Shown here: piece after piece, positions 34,401 to 44,940 of the stretch
Layout of the letters: every line of letters starts with the position of its first letter
Position numbering within the stretch: the stretch's first letter is position 1
Assembly: GCF_000499845.2 (NCBI RefSeq)
Contig: NC_023753.2
Coordinates: forward strand, 16,926,193 to 16,990,192
Direction of reading: 5' to 3'
Length of the DNA: 64,000 bases
Source: Phaseolus vulgaris
Lineage: Eukaryota; Streptophyta; Magnoliopsida; Fabales; Fabaceae
Notes under the pieces: generated by a model
Told to the model about the DNA's origin: nothing
The model's database searches: none
What the model saw: only the letters and a program-made list of their open reading frames with translations
Translations under genes and position numbers: made by a program

Positions 34401-37400
34401 GAATGGATTTGTGCTTTACTACAGGAGAGAAAACATCATTAAATCAACTCCTTCTCTCCGATTAAAGCCTCTAGCCACCAATCTCGCCTAATCTTTGTTC
34501 ATCAGCTCTTGGACTTCCATTTTTATGTTTGAAAATCCATAGCACGACCTTGACTTCGACCTTCTTCTACCGCTTTTGTTATCAATGTCTTCCCCTTACT
34601 ATAAAGTTGCACATGAGTTGGTAGAAAGTAATCGAAAGAAAAATAAGGAAAAATTACTCAAAAAAATAGTGTGGTTCAATTGAAGTGTTAATGAACTTCA
34701 ATTTCCATCCACTACAAAATTCATTATGTACACAAATTACAACTTGAAGTTTCTCTCAGTGAACTTTTGCTCAACACTCACTGTTTTTTCAGCTTTATAG
34801 TTGAACTCACAACTCTCAATTAGTTTAAATGTTGTTACATGTTCTATTTATAGTACATATATACCATAACTAGCTTTTGTGAAATGCACCTAAACATATG
34901 GACAGGACATTCTTGTTACTGATCTGAATTGTTACTAGTCTTAGTAGATGCTAATAGACTAGACGTTGTACTAAGACTATCACCACAGATACTAGAAGAC
35001 ACATCTACTGGATGGTCTAGTGAAGTTAGATAGTCTAGGAACCTTAACAAGATTTTACTGTACCAATCTTCGCCTAACTACATGATAATCCAATGGTGTT
35101 ATAACAATAACGAATGATTGGGATCACATTGAAAATGGTTATTTTGGAAGATACATAAATAATGTCTATTGTCTGGGCTAACCTTGTCCTAAAATTGAGG
35201 TACTTAGTCTATACACATCAAATGACCAATTGAAAGATTTTTTACTTAGTCTATGGAGTGGCCTCCAAATAAGTAATATATGTACCAAACTTGGGTGTAT
35301 AGGACCTATATGCTCCAATTTAAGGGGAAGTGCAATAAGATATGTATAGAATGTAAATATACTAACCACATCTTGTACTTATGTAATAGAATAAAATATC
35401 TGTTTTTGTAAAACTGATATACAGCACATCAGCAAAGTGGTTATTTCTGATGAGTTTAGTCCCACATCGGAAAGTTTGCTTTATAAGCTTCATGATTGTA
35501 TTATATAAATTGTATCTCTCACTCTGAGAAATCAGAAAAACAATAAAATTTAGTATTTTTCAGATTTACATTTTCTTTGTTTTTCTTAGTAGTTTTTATT
35601 ATGGCAGGTAATTAGGATATTTATTGATTCTTAGTACTCTGTACATAATATAACCTCAGCATAGTAAACACATGGATTCGGGTCCTGTCTCTGATTTCCA
35701 CCTTCATCAAAATTGTAACATAGAGACTAAAATTGAAATATATTTTTGCATTTGGGAGCCAATTGAAATATAAGACCAAATTATAACCTTTTCTTATTGT
35801 ATAGTATCACTGTCTAAAATATTTTTAAAAAGCTTCAATGGAAATACTTTTTTTTGCTTCCAGATTTTCTTTTTAATCAATGCCATCTCACCTTCAATAG
35901 GTATGAAGCTTGCATGGATGTCACCGATAGTGACCACAAGCCTGTCCGCTGCATATTTTCTACTGATATTGCTCGAGTGGACGAATCAATCCGGAGACAG
36001 GAGTTTGGAGAGATTCTTGAATCAAATGAGAAAATTAAATTTCTTCTTAAAGAATTGTGCAAGATTCCTGAAACTATCATTAGTACAAACAACATAATTC
36101 TTCAAAACCAGGACACATTAATTTTGCGTATTACAAATAAATGTGGAGAAGGCAATGCTTTGTTTGAAATAATTTGTGAAGGTCAGTCTACTGTTACAGA
36201 GGATCAGAAGGGTACTGACCATCAGTTGAGGGGTTCATTTGGCTTCCCAAGGTGGCTTGAGGTGATATTCTTTATTTAAAATATTTTTTGTGTGCAATAT
36301 TTATGGTTATAGAAGGAACTTGAAACTAGAGAGATTTGAAAGGAGGAAACTAGAAAATAATTTTACTTCTAGTTTGATGATGAAAGAATGGATGAAATTT
36401 CTCTTTTATATACTTTATTGCTTCTATAAAAGTTAAATAGGAATTAATTATAATAATTATACTATACAACATTCTCCCTCAAGAAAGCGGGTGAATGAAT
36501 ATCAATCATTCCTAGCTTGCAAGTAAGATCTTGAAACTGCTTTTAGGTAGTGGTAATGTTGATACATTAGCCAACTAGAGTTGGAAAGGGATGTGCATTA
36601 TATCTATATTTTTTTTCTGTATATGCGCTGTCCTTTCATGTTGAACTGGTACTAGACCGTGCAATTTAATGAGACCAATTATCACAAAATAGTCTCATAC
36701 ACCCCTTGAGCCTAAATTCTATCTCTACACTTGCTTTTGCAACTAGTTTTTTCCTTTTACTCCTACAAGTCATCAAATGTCCACTTAAAAAGCATGCAAT
36801 ATCCTATGATCTCCTCTCAGCAATAAAGCCTGTATGGTTAGCATATGTATATATATTTCCATTCTCATTCTTAGTAAACCTAATTCAACCTCACAACCAA
36901 CTTGTAAGGTAAGCTTTTACAACCACTTATATATTATGATGAGATTATATCTCTAATTGGTGTGAAATCTCCTGCACACTCCCTCACATCAAACTTATTA
37001 TTGAGTGAGACTAAATACATGTGGATGGTTCAATGATAGATGGCATGAAAGATCCAACAAACGTTGCTATGTTAGATTCTAATACCATCTTAGAAAATAG
37101 GTTTTAAACCTAACTCAACTTCATTAAATCAGCTTATAAGGTGTGATTTATATTCACTTGTATACTATAATTTTTTCATCTCATTAATCGATTTATGATT
37201 TCCAACCATTCCTTTTTTAATAGAATTACTCTTTCCTCGACTGGCCTTCAGAATTTTTTTCAGAGCACATCATTACTTGCAATAAGCATATACATCTACA
37301 TAGACTCAAAGCACTATAAGTACGCCTTCCAAGAATGTTTTATATAAAACGTATGATCACCTTGAATTTGCTTGTCCAACCAAAGATACTATAGCCCCAA

Positions 37401-38302
37401 TAACCTTTCAAACTAAACATGGGAAGATTGCTTGCGTCCATTCGAGGCCTTTAATTTGCAAATCCCGTTCCCTCCACTAATGGTGCCATATACATTGTCT
37501 CTAATTTATGTACTCACAGTGCAACTATTGTGAACTAAGCCTGTGTTTGGATGAATTTATCCATAAGCACTTCTTGGAAAAAAGGAAAATAACTTTTTCA
37601 TAAGTTAAAATTAGTTTATGGATAAGTTAACTAAGAATTTAGAGAAGTTTCACGTGACTATTCCTACAAGCTTTTGGGGAAGTTAATTTCAATTGTTTCT
37701 TATCTTTTTCTTCTAGAAATGCTTATGGAGAAACTAGTCCAAACATACCCTAATTTACTTTGCAATCATTGTGGTTTATAGGGGTCACCACAGCTGAGCT
37801 GTTGCATTGCAACTGCATCCTGTGATGTGGTCTGCTATTTAAATTCTTTAGAAAGAACCAAAATCTCCCCTAGGAAAAAAAATTTTACTCCTGGGACCAA
37901 ATTCTTTATGTGGATAAATTACTTAAGCATTTCATGATTCAGGTGAGTCCTGCAACTGGTATAATAAAACCAGATCAAATTGTTGAAGTATCAGTGCATC
38001 ATGAGGAATTTCAGACTCTGGAGGAGTTTGTTGATGGTGTTGTACAAAATTCTTGGTGTGAAGACTCCAGAGACAAGGAAGCTATTTTGGTTGTTAAGGT
38101 GTGTGGCAATTACACTATCCAGCCAAGAAAACACCGAGTCCGTGTTCACCACTGTTATTCATCCAAGAAAAAACCTATGATTGACTCTCAACCAGACGGC
38201 TCCGGGAATATCCAAGGAACTGTATTGCGCCGATCTGATTTCCAACCATTCAGCAGTTCCTATGATGTGGTTGACCAGCTACAGAAATTGCATGGCCCTT
38301 AA
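22446..38302 (+). CDS. Type II inositol polyphosphate 5-phosphatase with WD40 repeats (FRA3-like)
   Basis: Eleven exons: 22446-23169, 24665-24917, 25489-26275, 28410-28534, 28873-28957, 29763-29928, 30031-30071, 30167-30419, 30901-31024, 35901-36261, 37943-38302. The total is 3279 nt, encoding 1092 aa; every junction is GT-AG and keeps frame. An acidic Ser-rich N-terminus precedes WD40-like blades (about residues 100-520; [56 protein letters not shown]). The 5-phosphatase domain follows, with GTWNVGQG (about 536), GDFNYRLD (about 744), [11 protein letters not shown] (about 822) and [10 protein letters not shown] (about 859). The C-terminal Ig-like (ASH-type) region spans about 880-1040. Plant proteins of this family remove the 5-phosphate from phosphoinositides or inositol phosphates. 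Arabidopsis FRA3 acts in actin organisation and secondary-wall formation. All catalytic signatures are present, so the gene looks functional. It could be a 5PTase12-14 paralogue rather than FRA3 itself. Confidence 0.93.
24320..24530 (+). mobile_element. MITE-like segment in phosphatase intron 1
   Basis: Contains TTTGGACGTGTTTTATGGTG, TAAGCACTTG and later ATAAGTGCTTAATTA, a layout like the better-preserved element at 37548-37755. The inverted ends are weak. The rest of intron 1 (23170-24664) is AT-rich with nothing else recognisable. Confidence 0.3.
26770..27500 (+). repeat. Three tandem copies of a roughly 240-bp unit in phosphatase intron 3
   Basis: Units beginning near 26770, 27013 and 27240 share, in order, CCATAATTGCAGTTTGAGAA, a TTGGCTTACC block, ACAATCTTCATATTTTCAAG, GTCCAACATGTCCTTTGAGA, ATTATAAAAACTGGCCAA and GGGAGGGAGGG near the end. 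Copies are diverged with small indels; the second lacks TTTCATTACCTTTTC. No coding function. Confidence 0.85.
27689..27865 (+). repeat. Possible solo LTR in phosphatase intron 3
   Basis: Starts TGTTAGCCAACTGTCATTC and contains an inverted CAACTGTCAT/ATGACAGTTG near its start, a TATA-like GTATAAATAACTGAGC and an AATAAAA polyadenylation-like signal. This is the anatomy of an LTR. No matching target duplication was found, so the 3' edge is a guess. Bases 27866-28409 hold nothing recognisable. Confidence 0.35.
28997..29335 (+). repeat. Tandem duplication of about 166 bp in phosphatase intron 5
   Basis: TTATTTTTTTGCTAATAA starts at about 28999 and again at about 29165. Both copies continue through GGTGTATTAAGATGCGGCTG, ATCATGGATCTCATAAT and end TTTTATGGTATGTTGCAATT. 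Copies are about 90% alike by eye. It is entirely intronic. Confidence 0.85.
31595..35080 (-). mobile_element. Old antisense copia element in phosphatase intron 9
   Basis: LTR-like direct repeats near 31600-32115 and 34615-35075 share TCAATTGAAGTGTTAA, AACTTCAAT, TTTATAGTTGAACTCA, GAGACTAGACG/TAGACTAGACG and TAGGAACCTTAACAAGATTT. Between them the minus strand encodes RT pieces ([17 protein letters not shown], then [20 protein letters not shown] at about 34250-34530; [12 protein letters not shown] at about 33135) and RNase H ([20 protein letters not shown], about 32560-32640). YVDD has become YVND. The RT is split by the TRIM array at 33224-34160. Thoroughly dead, with many stops. Confidence 0.75.
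33224..34160 (+). mobile_element. Tandem TRIM array (miniature LTR elements) nested in the copia remnant
   Basis: LTR-like units of about 115 bp begin at 33224, 33340, 33602, 33795 and 34043. Each has TGTTGGAGATCCCACATCGA, TATATAAGTGGGTGCAAAC, TTATGAGCC and TTTTGTAAGGTTGAGTTAGA, ending CACTTCTTAATA. Two LTRs are followed by a PBS-like TGGTATGAGAACCA or TGGTATAAGAGTCA, a short internal part (TCTATCCTAGCGAGAA, TGTTGGGCTTAT) and a purine-rich GGTGTGAGGGAGGGAGGTG. This is the TRIM plan, LTR-internal-LTR, repeated with shared LTRs. The first two LTRs abut directly. Confidence 0.8.
35449..35572 (+). repeat. Possible short solo LTR (TRIM/SMART-like) in phosphatase intron 9
   Basis: TGATGAGTTTAGTCCCACAT begins a segment with CCCACATCGG and TTTATAAGC, ending around CAGATTTACA. 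It resembles the small LTRs at 33.2-34.2 kb in plan but not in detail. No clear target duplication. Confidence 0.3.
36880..37210 (-). mobile_element. Inverted, diverged TRIM copy in phosphatase intron 10
   Basis: Two segments, about 36882-36950 and 37105-37205, read as the reverse complement of the TRIM LTR (CCTAACTCAACTTCA, CTTATAAGGT, ACTTGTATACTATAA). They are separated by a short internal part ending CTAATACCATCTTA, the reverse complement of a TGGTATTAG-type PBS. Other parts of intron 10 are AT-rich without recognisable content. Confidence 0.5.
37548..37755 (+). mobile_element. MITE with inverted ends in phosphatase intron 10
   Basis: The left end reads TGTGTTTGGATGAATTTATC then CATAAGCACTTCT. 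The right end, reverse complemented, reads TATGTTTGGACTAGTTTCTC then CATAAGCATTTCT. The imperfect terminal inverted repeats of about 33 bp around an AT-rich core fit a non-autonomous DNA transposon of the common GTTTGGA type. A flanking CTAA may be the target duplication (weak). Confidence 0.65.
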
Positions 38303-39216
38303 AGCAGCAGTTAATGTGAGTATTTCTGACTATTTTATTTTTTTAGTTTTTCGGCGGAAGAACAAAAAAAATGGATAGATGGTGTTGTTACGGACAATAA
38401 GTTTTTGTCCATGCATGTGCTATAATAAGCATCTCAATTATGCTTCATAACTCTTTTTTTTATCGTAGGGAGCTTTTGTGGTCCAACTTGTATTCATCCA
38501 GCTGATTGAACTGTACAGAAAGCAAATGCAAGCAAAAGTAGCAGGACAGCTTTTACTAGATCCATTATTTGATTTATTTGGAAACGATTCCAATTTATTG
38601 TGTAAATGATTATGTGTCATATCAACCGGCAAAAGCTGCAATTGGAAGGGAAAAAAATCCAGTGACCTGTTGTTACTGCAGCTGAAGCTGCTATATTGAG
38701 TGTGTCGTTTGGATGATGATTTCTCCCACCCACAGATATTCTAATACTTTTTACTTCTATCATCTCATTATTTTCCTGGAATTTTGTGTAATGTAAATCC
38801 ATTTTGTTAATTGACTTCCTGTTGTATTTTACCTCGGTCTCTTTTTTTTCCTTAGTTTTTTTATATTTTGCAATATACAAGTTCAAATCTGAGCCGTCAA
38901 ATAATTGAGCTACAAATAGTCGAAATAGCCCGCAAAAATACATTTAAAACAAATACTTCCGAAGTTATACACTGAAATAGTAGAGATAATAACTATCTAA
39001 TAATTTAACGAGGTTTTTATGCGTAAAATTTCGAACATTTTAATGCTACTTGTTATCTGTTTTTTTTTTCTCATTTATGTAATTCTGAGAATTTCTACTC
39101 CAAAATCTCCCGGTAAACATTTAAAGATAAATCTTGAATATCTGAGTTACATTTTCAGGATTGGTTGAATAATTATAATAAAAACTCGGTTTTGGAGCCG
39201 ATATCAAAACCTATGA
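38303..39216 (+). other. Convergent intergenic region between the phosphatase and Rab genes
   Basis: The 3' ends of both genes face each other here. It is AT-rich with poly-T tracts and no open frame of note. It must hold both 3' untranslated regions and polyadenylation sites. A donor-like TGTGAG just past the stop codon at 38313 and an acceptor-like TCGTAG at about 38469 suggest a possible intron in the phosphatase 3' UTR. Confidence 0.5.
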
Positions 39217-40464
39217 TCAACAACAACCTTTTGCTGGCTCGACATCTGTTGCTGCTGCTGCTTCTGCTTCTTGTTCAGCTTCCCCTTGTAGAACAACAGT
39301 CTTTCCATTTTCAATTCGGGCAACATCCTGTTTGTTGAGCTCTTGAGACATCATAACCTTCCGACTTAAGATGTTGTAGATCTCCTTTACAACGGTTTCA
39401 AAAGCAGCTGCTACATTTGATGAATCCAGAGCTGATGTCTCCATGAAGAACAAACCCTGTGCCTCAGCCAAGGACTTGCCTTCAGCTGTAGCCACTTCCC
39501 TTGCATCTTTAAGATCTGACTTGTTCCCGACAAGTATTGTAACAACGTTCATGTCAGAGTGAGCTGTTAAATAATAATAATCACTCCATTTAATCCTTGT
39601 TTATCACATGCACAATCAAAATATGTGAATGCAATGTTTCTGAAGCAAGAAAACAATAAAAACCAAGTGGCCTATCAATATATTCACAACTAAACTTATC
39701 CGTAAACACTTATTTCACTTAGCTTTTTCTTTCCAATTATGTACAAGTTAATTTTTATTTATGTTAAGGAACTTATTTTCATTTTCATTTTTTTTCAGTA
39801 CTTTTGGAGAAGTTTTTTCCAAATATACCTAAAGCAAAATGACTTCACTAATTAATATTAAACCATGTTTATTACAAGGTGCAGATTTATAGCTATTGTC
39901 CCAAAACATACAACTGAAAGTGTAAGCAACATTTTTATCCCAAGACAAGGTGAAGTCAGTAAAAATAATCTATCCCAAAGACACTTAATCACATAACGTT
40001 TTCATATACTGTATCAGTGCCAAATTAAAGGACAAGTTAACAATTTCCTAAATTTGAAACCTCACAGAAAATAAGCATGAGAAAAACTTCATGGAGAAAG
40101 GGATCAAACAATTGCAGTTCTTACTATGGAGTTCATTAAGCCATCGGCCTATGCTATCAAATGTTTGGCGCCGGCTGATGTCATACACAAGAAGAGCTCC
40201 AACTGCACCCCTATAATATGCAGATGTAACAGCTCTGAACCTCTCCTGCCCAGCAGTGTCCCATATCTGTGCTTTAACTTCCTTTCCATTAATATCCATC
40301 TTTTGAGTTTGAAACTCTACTCCTATAGTTGATTTCGAATTAGGATAAAACTCATCCCTGGCAAATCGTGCAAGTAAATTTGATTTCCCAACAGCTGAAT
40401 CACCAATTAAAACAATCTTGAAAAGGTAGTCCTCAGTCTTCTCTTCTTCATTAGGTAAAGCCAT
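39217..40464 (-). CDS. RABA5a: Rab GTPase of the RABA5a (Rab11-related) type
   Basis: Two exons, 40464-40125 and 39563-39217, are joined by a GT-AG intron (561 bp); the product is 228 aa. G motifs: GDSAVGKS (21-28), STIGVEF switch I (45-51), WDTAGQERF switch II (68-76), NKSD (127-130) and ETSAL (155-159). The C-terminus ends in GCC, the two cysteines that accept geranylgeranyl groups. The N-terminus [20 protein letters not shown] and the [17 protein letters not shown] segment match Arabidopsis RABA5a from memory better than RABA5c/d/e. RABA proteins cycle on trans-Golgi/endosomal membranes and direct secretory and recycling traffic. Apparently intact. The start is supported by family length and by an in-frame stop just upstream. 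Confidence 0.95.
39690..39840 (+). mobile_element. Degenerate MITE in the Rab intron
   Basis: ACTTATCCGTAAACACTTAT on the left and AAGTTTTTTCCAAATATACC on the right mirror the ends of the MITE at 37548-37755. The core is AT-rich. Ends are degraded and no target duplication was identified. Confidence 0.4.
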
Positions 40465-40472
40465 CTGTCAGA

Positions 40473-43400
40473 CCTAAGGATTGCCAGTGTGTAGAAACAA
40501 ATCAACAATATATAATCATCATGGAATCTGGTCCATTCCACTACTAGAATGTCACCTTCACCTAAGATGAGAACAAGGATCAGAAACAAAAGAGCAACTT
40601 CTAACAAACAATTACGGAAAGACAGGAAGGGAATATCTGTGACATATATTGCAGTTCCACAAGAATGTTGAATATATAATAGACTTACCTTATGAAGTGA
40701 CTGTTTACAGTTTCTAGCAAATACAACTGTATCCACCATTGGCATCAAGGCCCCTCCAATTTAAACTACCAAAACTTTCTTGAGTACCTGAAAGCATCAT
40801 TTGCAATACGCACTACTGTCAATGAAGTGTTATATTAATTTTAAGACTTCTTTCGAAAGTTAGGGAGTACTCCCAGAGGTAAATATTTCAAGTTCTTTTT
40901 CCACAACTGTTTCTTGAGAAACAAAATCCCAAAGTGAGAATCAAATCGAAATGAAAAACTTGCCCAAAGATTCTTGAAATTTGTTTCCATAAATGAAAAC
41001 AATTGTCCATTAAACTAGAGATTAGGCAATACAACCAACAAGCAGGCAAGTCATTAGCAGGTTTAAAATATCAAAACTCATCGCTGAGTGCTAAGTAGTA
41101 TATCACTTAACAATTCAACTGTAGCACATCAACACAAGTCAACAGAACCAGATAATTTTGTACCCTTTCAATTTCTTGACAAACTTTTCGGAAAGAAGCA
41201 TAAAAAACTTCAAATTTTATTCATTAACTAATAAGAGAGCCTCTGTTTCAAATTATTTTACCCCAAAAAAAAAAGTTACTCAGGTATTTTTTTTAAAAAA
41301 AATAGTGACTAGATAAATCTATTTTCATCTTTTCTTAGAAGATGTTACAATCTCTGATCAATAAAACTTGGATGCTAAAGGCATACTTTTGGTAAAGTTT
41401 ATCAAAAGGCTAAGTGTTGAAGAACCAATTGCTAACTATCATGCAGAGGTAGCATTATGCTTAGATCAGTTTGTTGGATTAATCATGTCATCTGTTAGTA
41501 TTATGGTTTCTTGTGTTTGAATAGCACATCAATTTCCTAGTAAGAAACTTTATAATAATTATTTTTTTAACCATGTTGATTAGCTTGAAGGAAAAAAATA
41601 TTGTGAAAAAATTTCAGGAAATTCATGAGAACTTTTTATTCTTGATGATTGTAGGTTCTCCCAAACATGTGCATACTTTGCCAACAAAATAGGATACAAA
41701 GAAATGTCAGGAATCTGGTCCTTTATAACCTTTCCTTATTATGAGAGGTCCTTTATTAACTAAATCTAATTGACTGGATCATAAAAATAGAGTGGTCTTT
41801 CAAAATAATCACAACCAATTATCCGGAGAAAAAAGAAGAGGGCAAGAAAGGGAGCAGTTTTTTACACAGAAATATCCTAAAATCTGACAGGAACATCTCT
41901 TAAAAATTAATTAGTTTTTATAATTGTAAAATAAAATGGCTTCTCCATTTAACATCTCTTAAAAAATTCAATTTTATACACAAACTTTAGACTAACAATC
42001 TAAAAGAACCATGTTCGCGAACGAGGAAAAGAACGTGTTTCCTTTCGGCAATATATTTTATTACTTGCCACATAGATAAGGCCAAAAAAATTAATAGTAT
42101 GACTTCGCATAGCATCCATGGGTTTCTAGCTTGCCTTACCGAGTAGGGGTTAGCATACGGGAAGGAAAACTAGAGAAACATGAAAAGGAAGACCGACAGT
42201 ATTAACTCTTTAGAAAAAAAAGTATTCATCAAAAGATTCAGAAAACTTCCAATTGAAGTCATTGAACTACCTTAGCAACATTGCGTTACTGTTTAGCTTC
42301 TCAGCTTGATTAAACCCTGATAAAAGGTTTCATATTATGCATATTATCTTTGATTCATAGCATGGTTAAAAACAAATTCACAGATTCCTAAATCTTGTCT
42401 TCCAAGCATAACAAAAATCAAGGTACGGGGTGATATATATTTTCAATTGATTCATGCAGGAACACCAGTAAAGAAGGTCAAATTGAGGTTAGTAGTAATT
42501 TTGGCTTGCAAACAGGCACTACACGGAGCCCAATTATGGTTGGAACTTAGATTGGTAAAATAGCAAGTTTGATGAAAGGGAAGTAAAAGAAAAAGATCCC
42601 CGAATAATTCAACCCATAATTTTTTGAGGGAAACTTATTTAATGCCAGAAAATAATTGTTGGCAAAGGACACCCCATGTGATAACAAGCTCAAAAAAATT
42701 CAAAGGTAAAAATCGAAATTATGGGTTCTATATCATTTGGGATTGTTATTTGCTTAGATATCCAGAAAGAAAATTCTGCAGAAGAAAAAGTCAAGAAATA
42801 TATAAATACCTCAACCTCCTTCTCTCCTTGTTTTCCCCTCAACTCCTTCAACTTCAGCTTACCCTTCCACTAAGTCTTTACAATCTCAAACCCTGCTATT
42901 AAGTAAAAATCGATTAGATAATTCTTATCAAAGAGATAAGGTGATTTCCTTAAATGATATAAATTGTAAAACACGTAAACGTTAAAATAAGAAATATCAG
43001 GCAGATCCATGATTATAATAAAAAACAAGATGAATTTTCATGATCGATTAAAATCATTTTTATGGTGTTGAGTTTTCTACCTATGCAGAATATCATCTAG
43101 AGGGACAGGGGATGGTAGCTGTAGTTATACCGGGGAAAATAACCAATTCATATCCTCAAATATTGTCACTTCTCAAACAATAATGTCAGCATCTAAAGAC
43201 TGGTAGCTTTATGGAGCATAAAGGATGTAACGACCTTTCACAACAAATATAGCCAAATTATTATCATTGTTTTTTAGGTGGAAGGACAAATGACATTATT
43301 AGAACAGAGAGTAAAAGATTACAGAACAAGCTAAACCATCACAAAATAGAGCCACAATGTACATAGAAAAGAAAAACAAAGTCATCAATAGTAAAATAGT

Positions 43401-44940
43401 ATAGCTACCTTAGAAAAAGAGTGAACCAAACACCAAAGAAAGACCACAAAATGAAAAAAAGATCCTGCCCATTCCAGATCTAAGGACTGGGACAATTTCT
43501 TCAAAGTATTTTAATCAAGCCATGTACACCAACGTAGGACAAAACTTCCATGTAGTTCCATATGTGTTGTTGGTGTTGTTCTCCAATTAGAATGGAGTTT
43601 ACCTCAATAATCAGTATAATAAATATTACATTAAATATCAGTATAGATTACCAAGGTAAAACTCCAATTCTATTGGACCAAATTCAATGTCTATATATCG
43701 AGGCAAAAACCTCAAGAATCAGTAAAATAATTGTTTTTTTATGGCTATAAGCATATAACAATAGTGTCCTCTAATTTCACAAAAATTTCCTTTGCATACA
43801 GCTCTTAAAATGGACCAGATCCAGTGCTGCATCTCTAGCAGGTTTCTCTCTCCCGAAAAATCTCAATCCTCAAACCACATTTTCTCTCTTCTCTAATTAC
43901 TGTTACACTAACCAGTGAATGCTAGGACTTGGCAGAACAGAGTGGAAGGAGAGGATCCAGTTTCCTCTCAAAAACAGAAACGACAACCTTTTCCAAACAA
44001 CTACTGATCTCAAAAATTTAAATTACCGGCTGATCTTCATTATTTCCATGTCCATAGACAATACGTACACTAAATGCAATCACCTAACAGGTTCGTAAAT
44101 GAAGAAGACAAAGAACAACTCTTACAACTCATCATACAAACACATTAACTCTTTCAATCAGCACTATCTCTCTAAAATCTGTCTCCAAATCGCATCCACA
44201 CATATTCCAGAGACATACTAACTGACCTTTCAATTAATAAGTGGTCCCAACAACTCCTCTTGAATCTAACTCACGCTAAAACTCCAGCTAATCGTATCTA
44301 CTTCTTTATCACTCACTACGGGTTCACTTGAACCATTCGCAATCAACATTCTTATTTCAAATTTAAAACAAAACCAAGCAAGCAAAGGTGGCATGCGCAC
44401 CAATTCCAAACCCTGTGATCGTGCTAATTGGAAAAGAAGACGATACCATGATATGGCTACACTCCATTAACCCAAACACACACAGATAACAAACGCGCAA
44501 ACCAAGGGCACGAAAATCGAACTAACACATTACAAATGTGTTGTTCACAACAAGTTAGGCACAGAGTTTAAAACAAACAACAATTATAATAGCTGAATCC
44601 AGTTCAGAGAAGTTTGCAATGTAAACTGAAATTTCACCATATATGTTAATGAATCAAAATCCGCGGTGTGAAACACGTCAGAAGGAAAAAGAGGGGAAAA
44701 CGGAAAGAGAAGGGAAAATTGCGAAGGAGAAGAAGGAAATTATTGTTACGCAAATGCGAAAAGCGTGATTGAGGAATTGGGAGAGAGAGAGATGAAGAAT
44801 AAGAGAGATGTGAGAAGGAAGAAGGAAGAAGGAGAGAAGGGATCTACCGTTGTAATGTTGGGGCTCATGGATGCGCGTGTATGTGTTTTCAACTTTTGCG
44901 TCTGCGGGTTATTTCGGTGAAACTAAACTCTGCATCAATT
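40473..44940 (-). promoter_or_regulatory. Predicted spliced 5' leader and promoter side of the Rab gene
   Basis: Upstream of the Rab ATG the minus strand shows acceptor CCTTAG/GTCTGACAG at 40473, donor ATAAG/GTAAGT at 40689, acceptor GCTTTCAG/G at 40787 and, 4 kb upstream, donor ACAACG/GTAGAT at 44848. A long CT-rich stretch (44700-44840) follows the last donor. A leader of two small non-coding exons plus the first coding exon fits these signals, with transcription starting near 44900-44940. Bases 40790-44690 are otherwise AT-rich without genes. This is inference from splice signals only; the distal exon could belong to another transcript. Confidence 0.35.

Noticed and set aside
42624..43750. 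Short plus-strand ORFs upstream of the Rab gene
   Set aside because: Under 95 codons, AT-biased, no recognisable motif, and located in a predicted leader intron.
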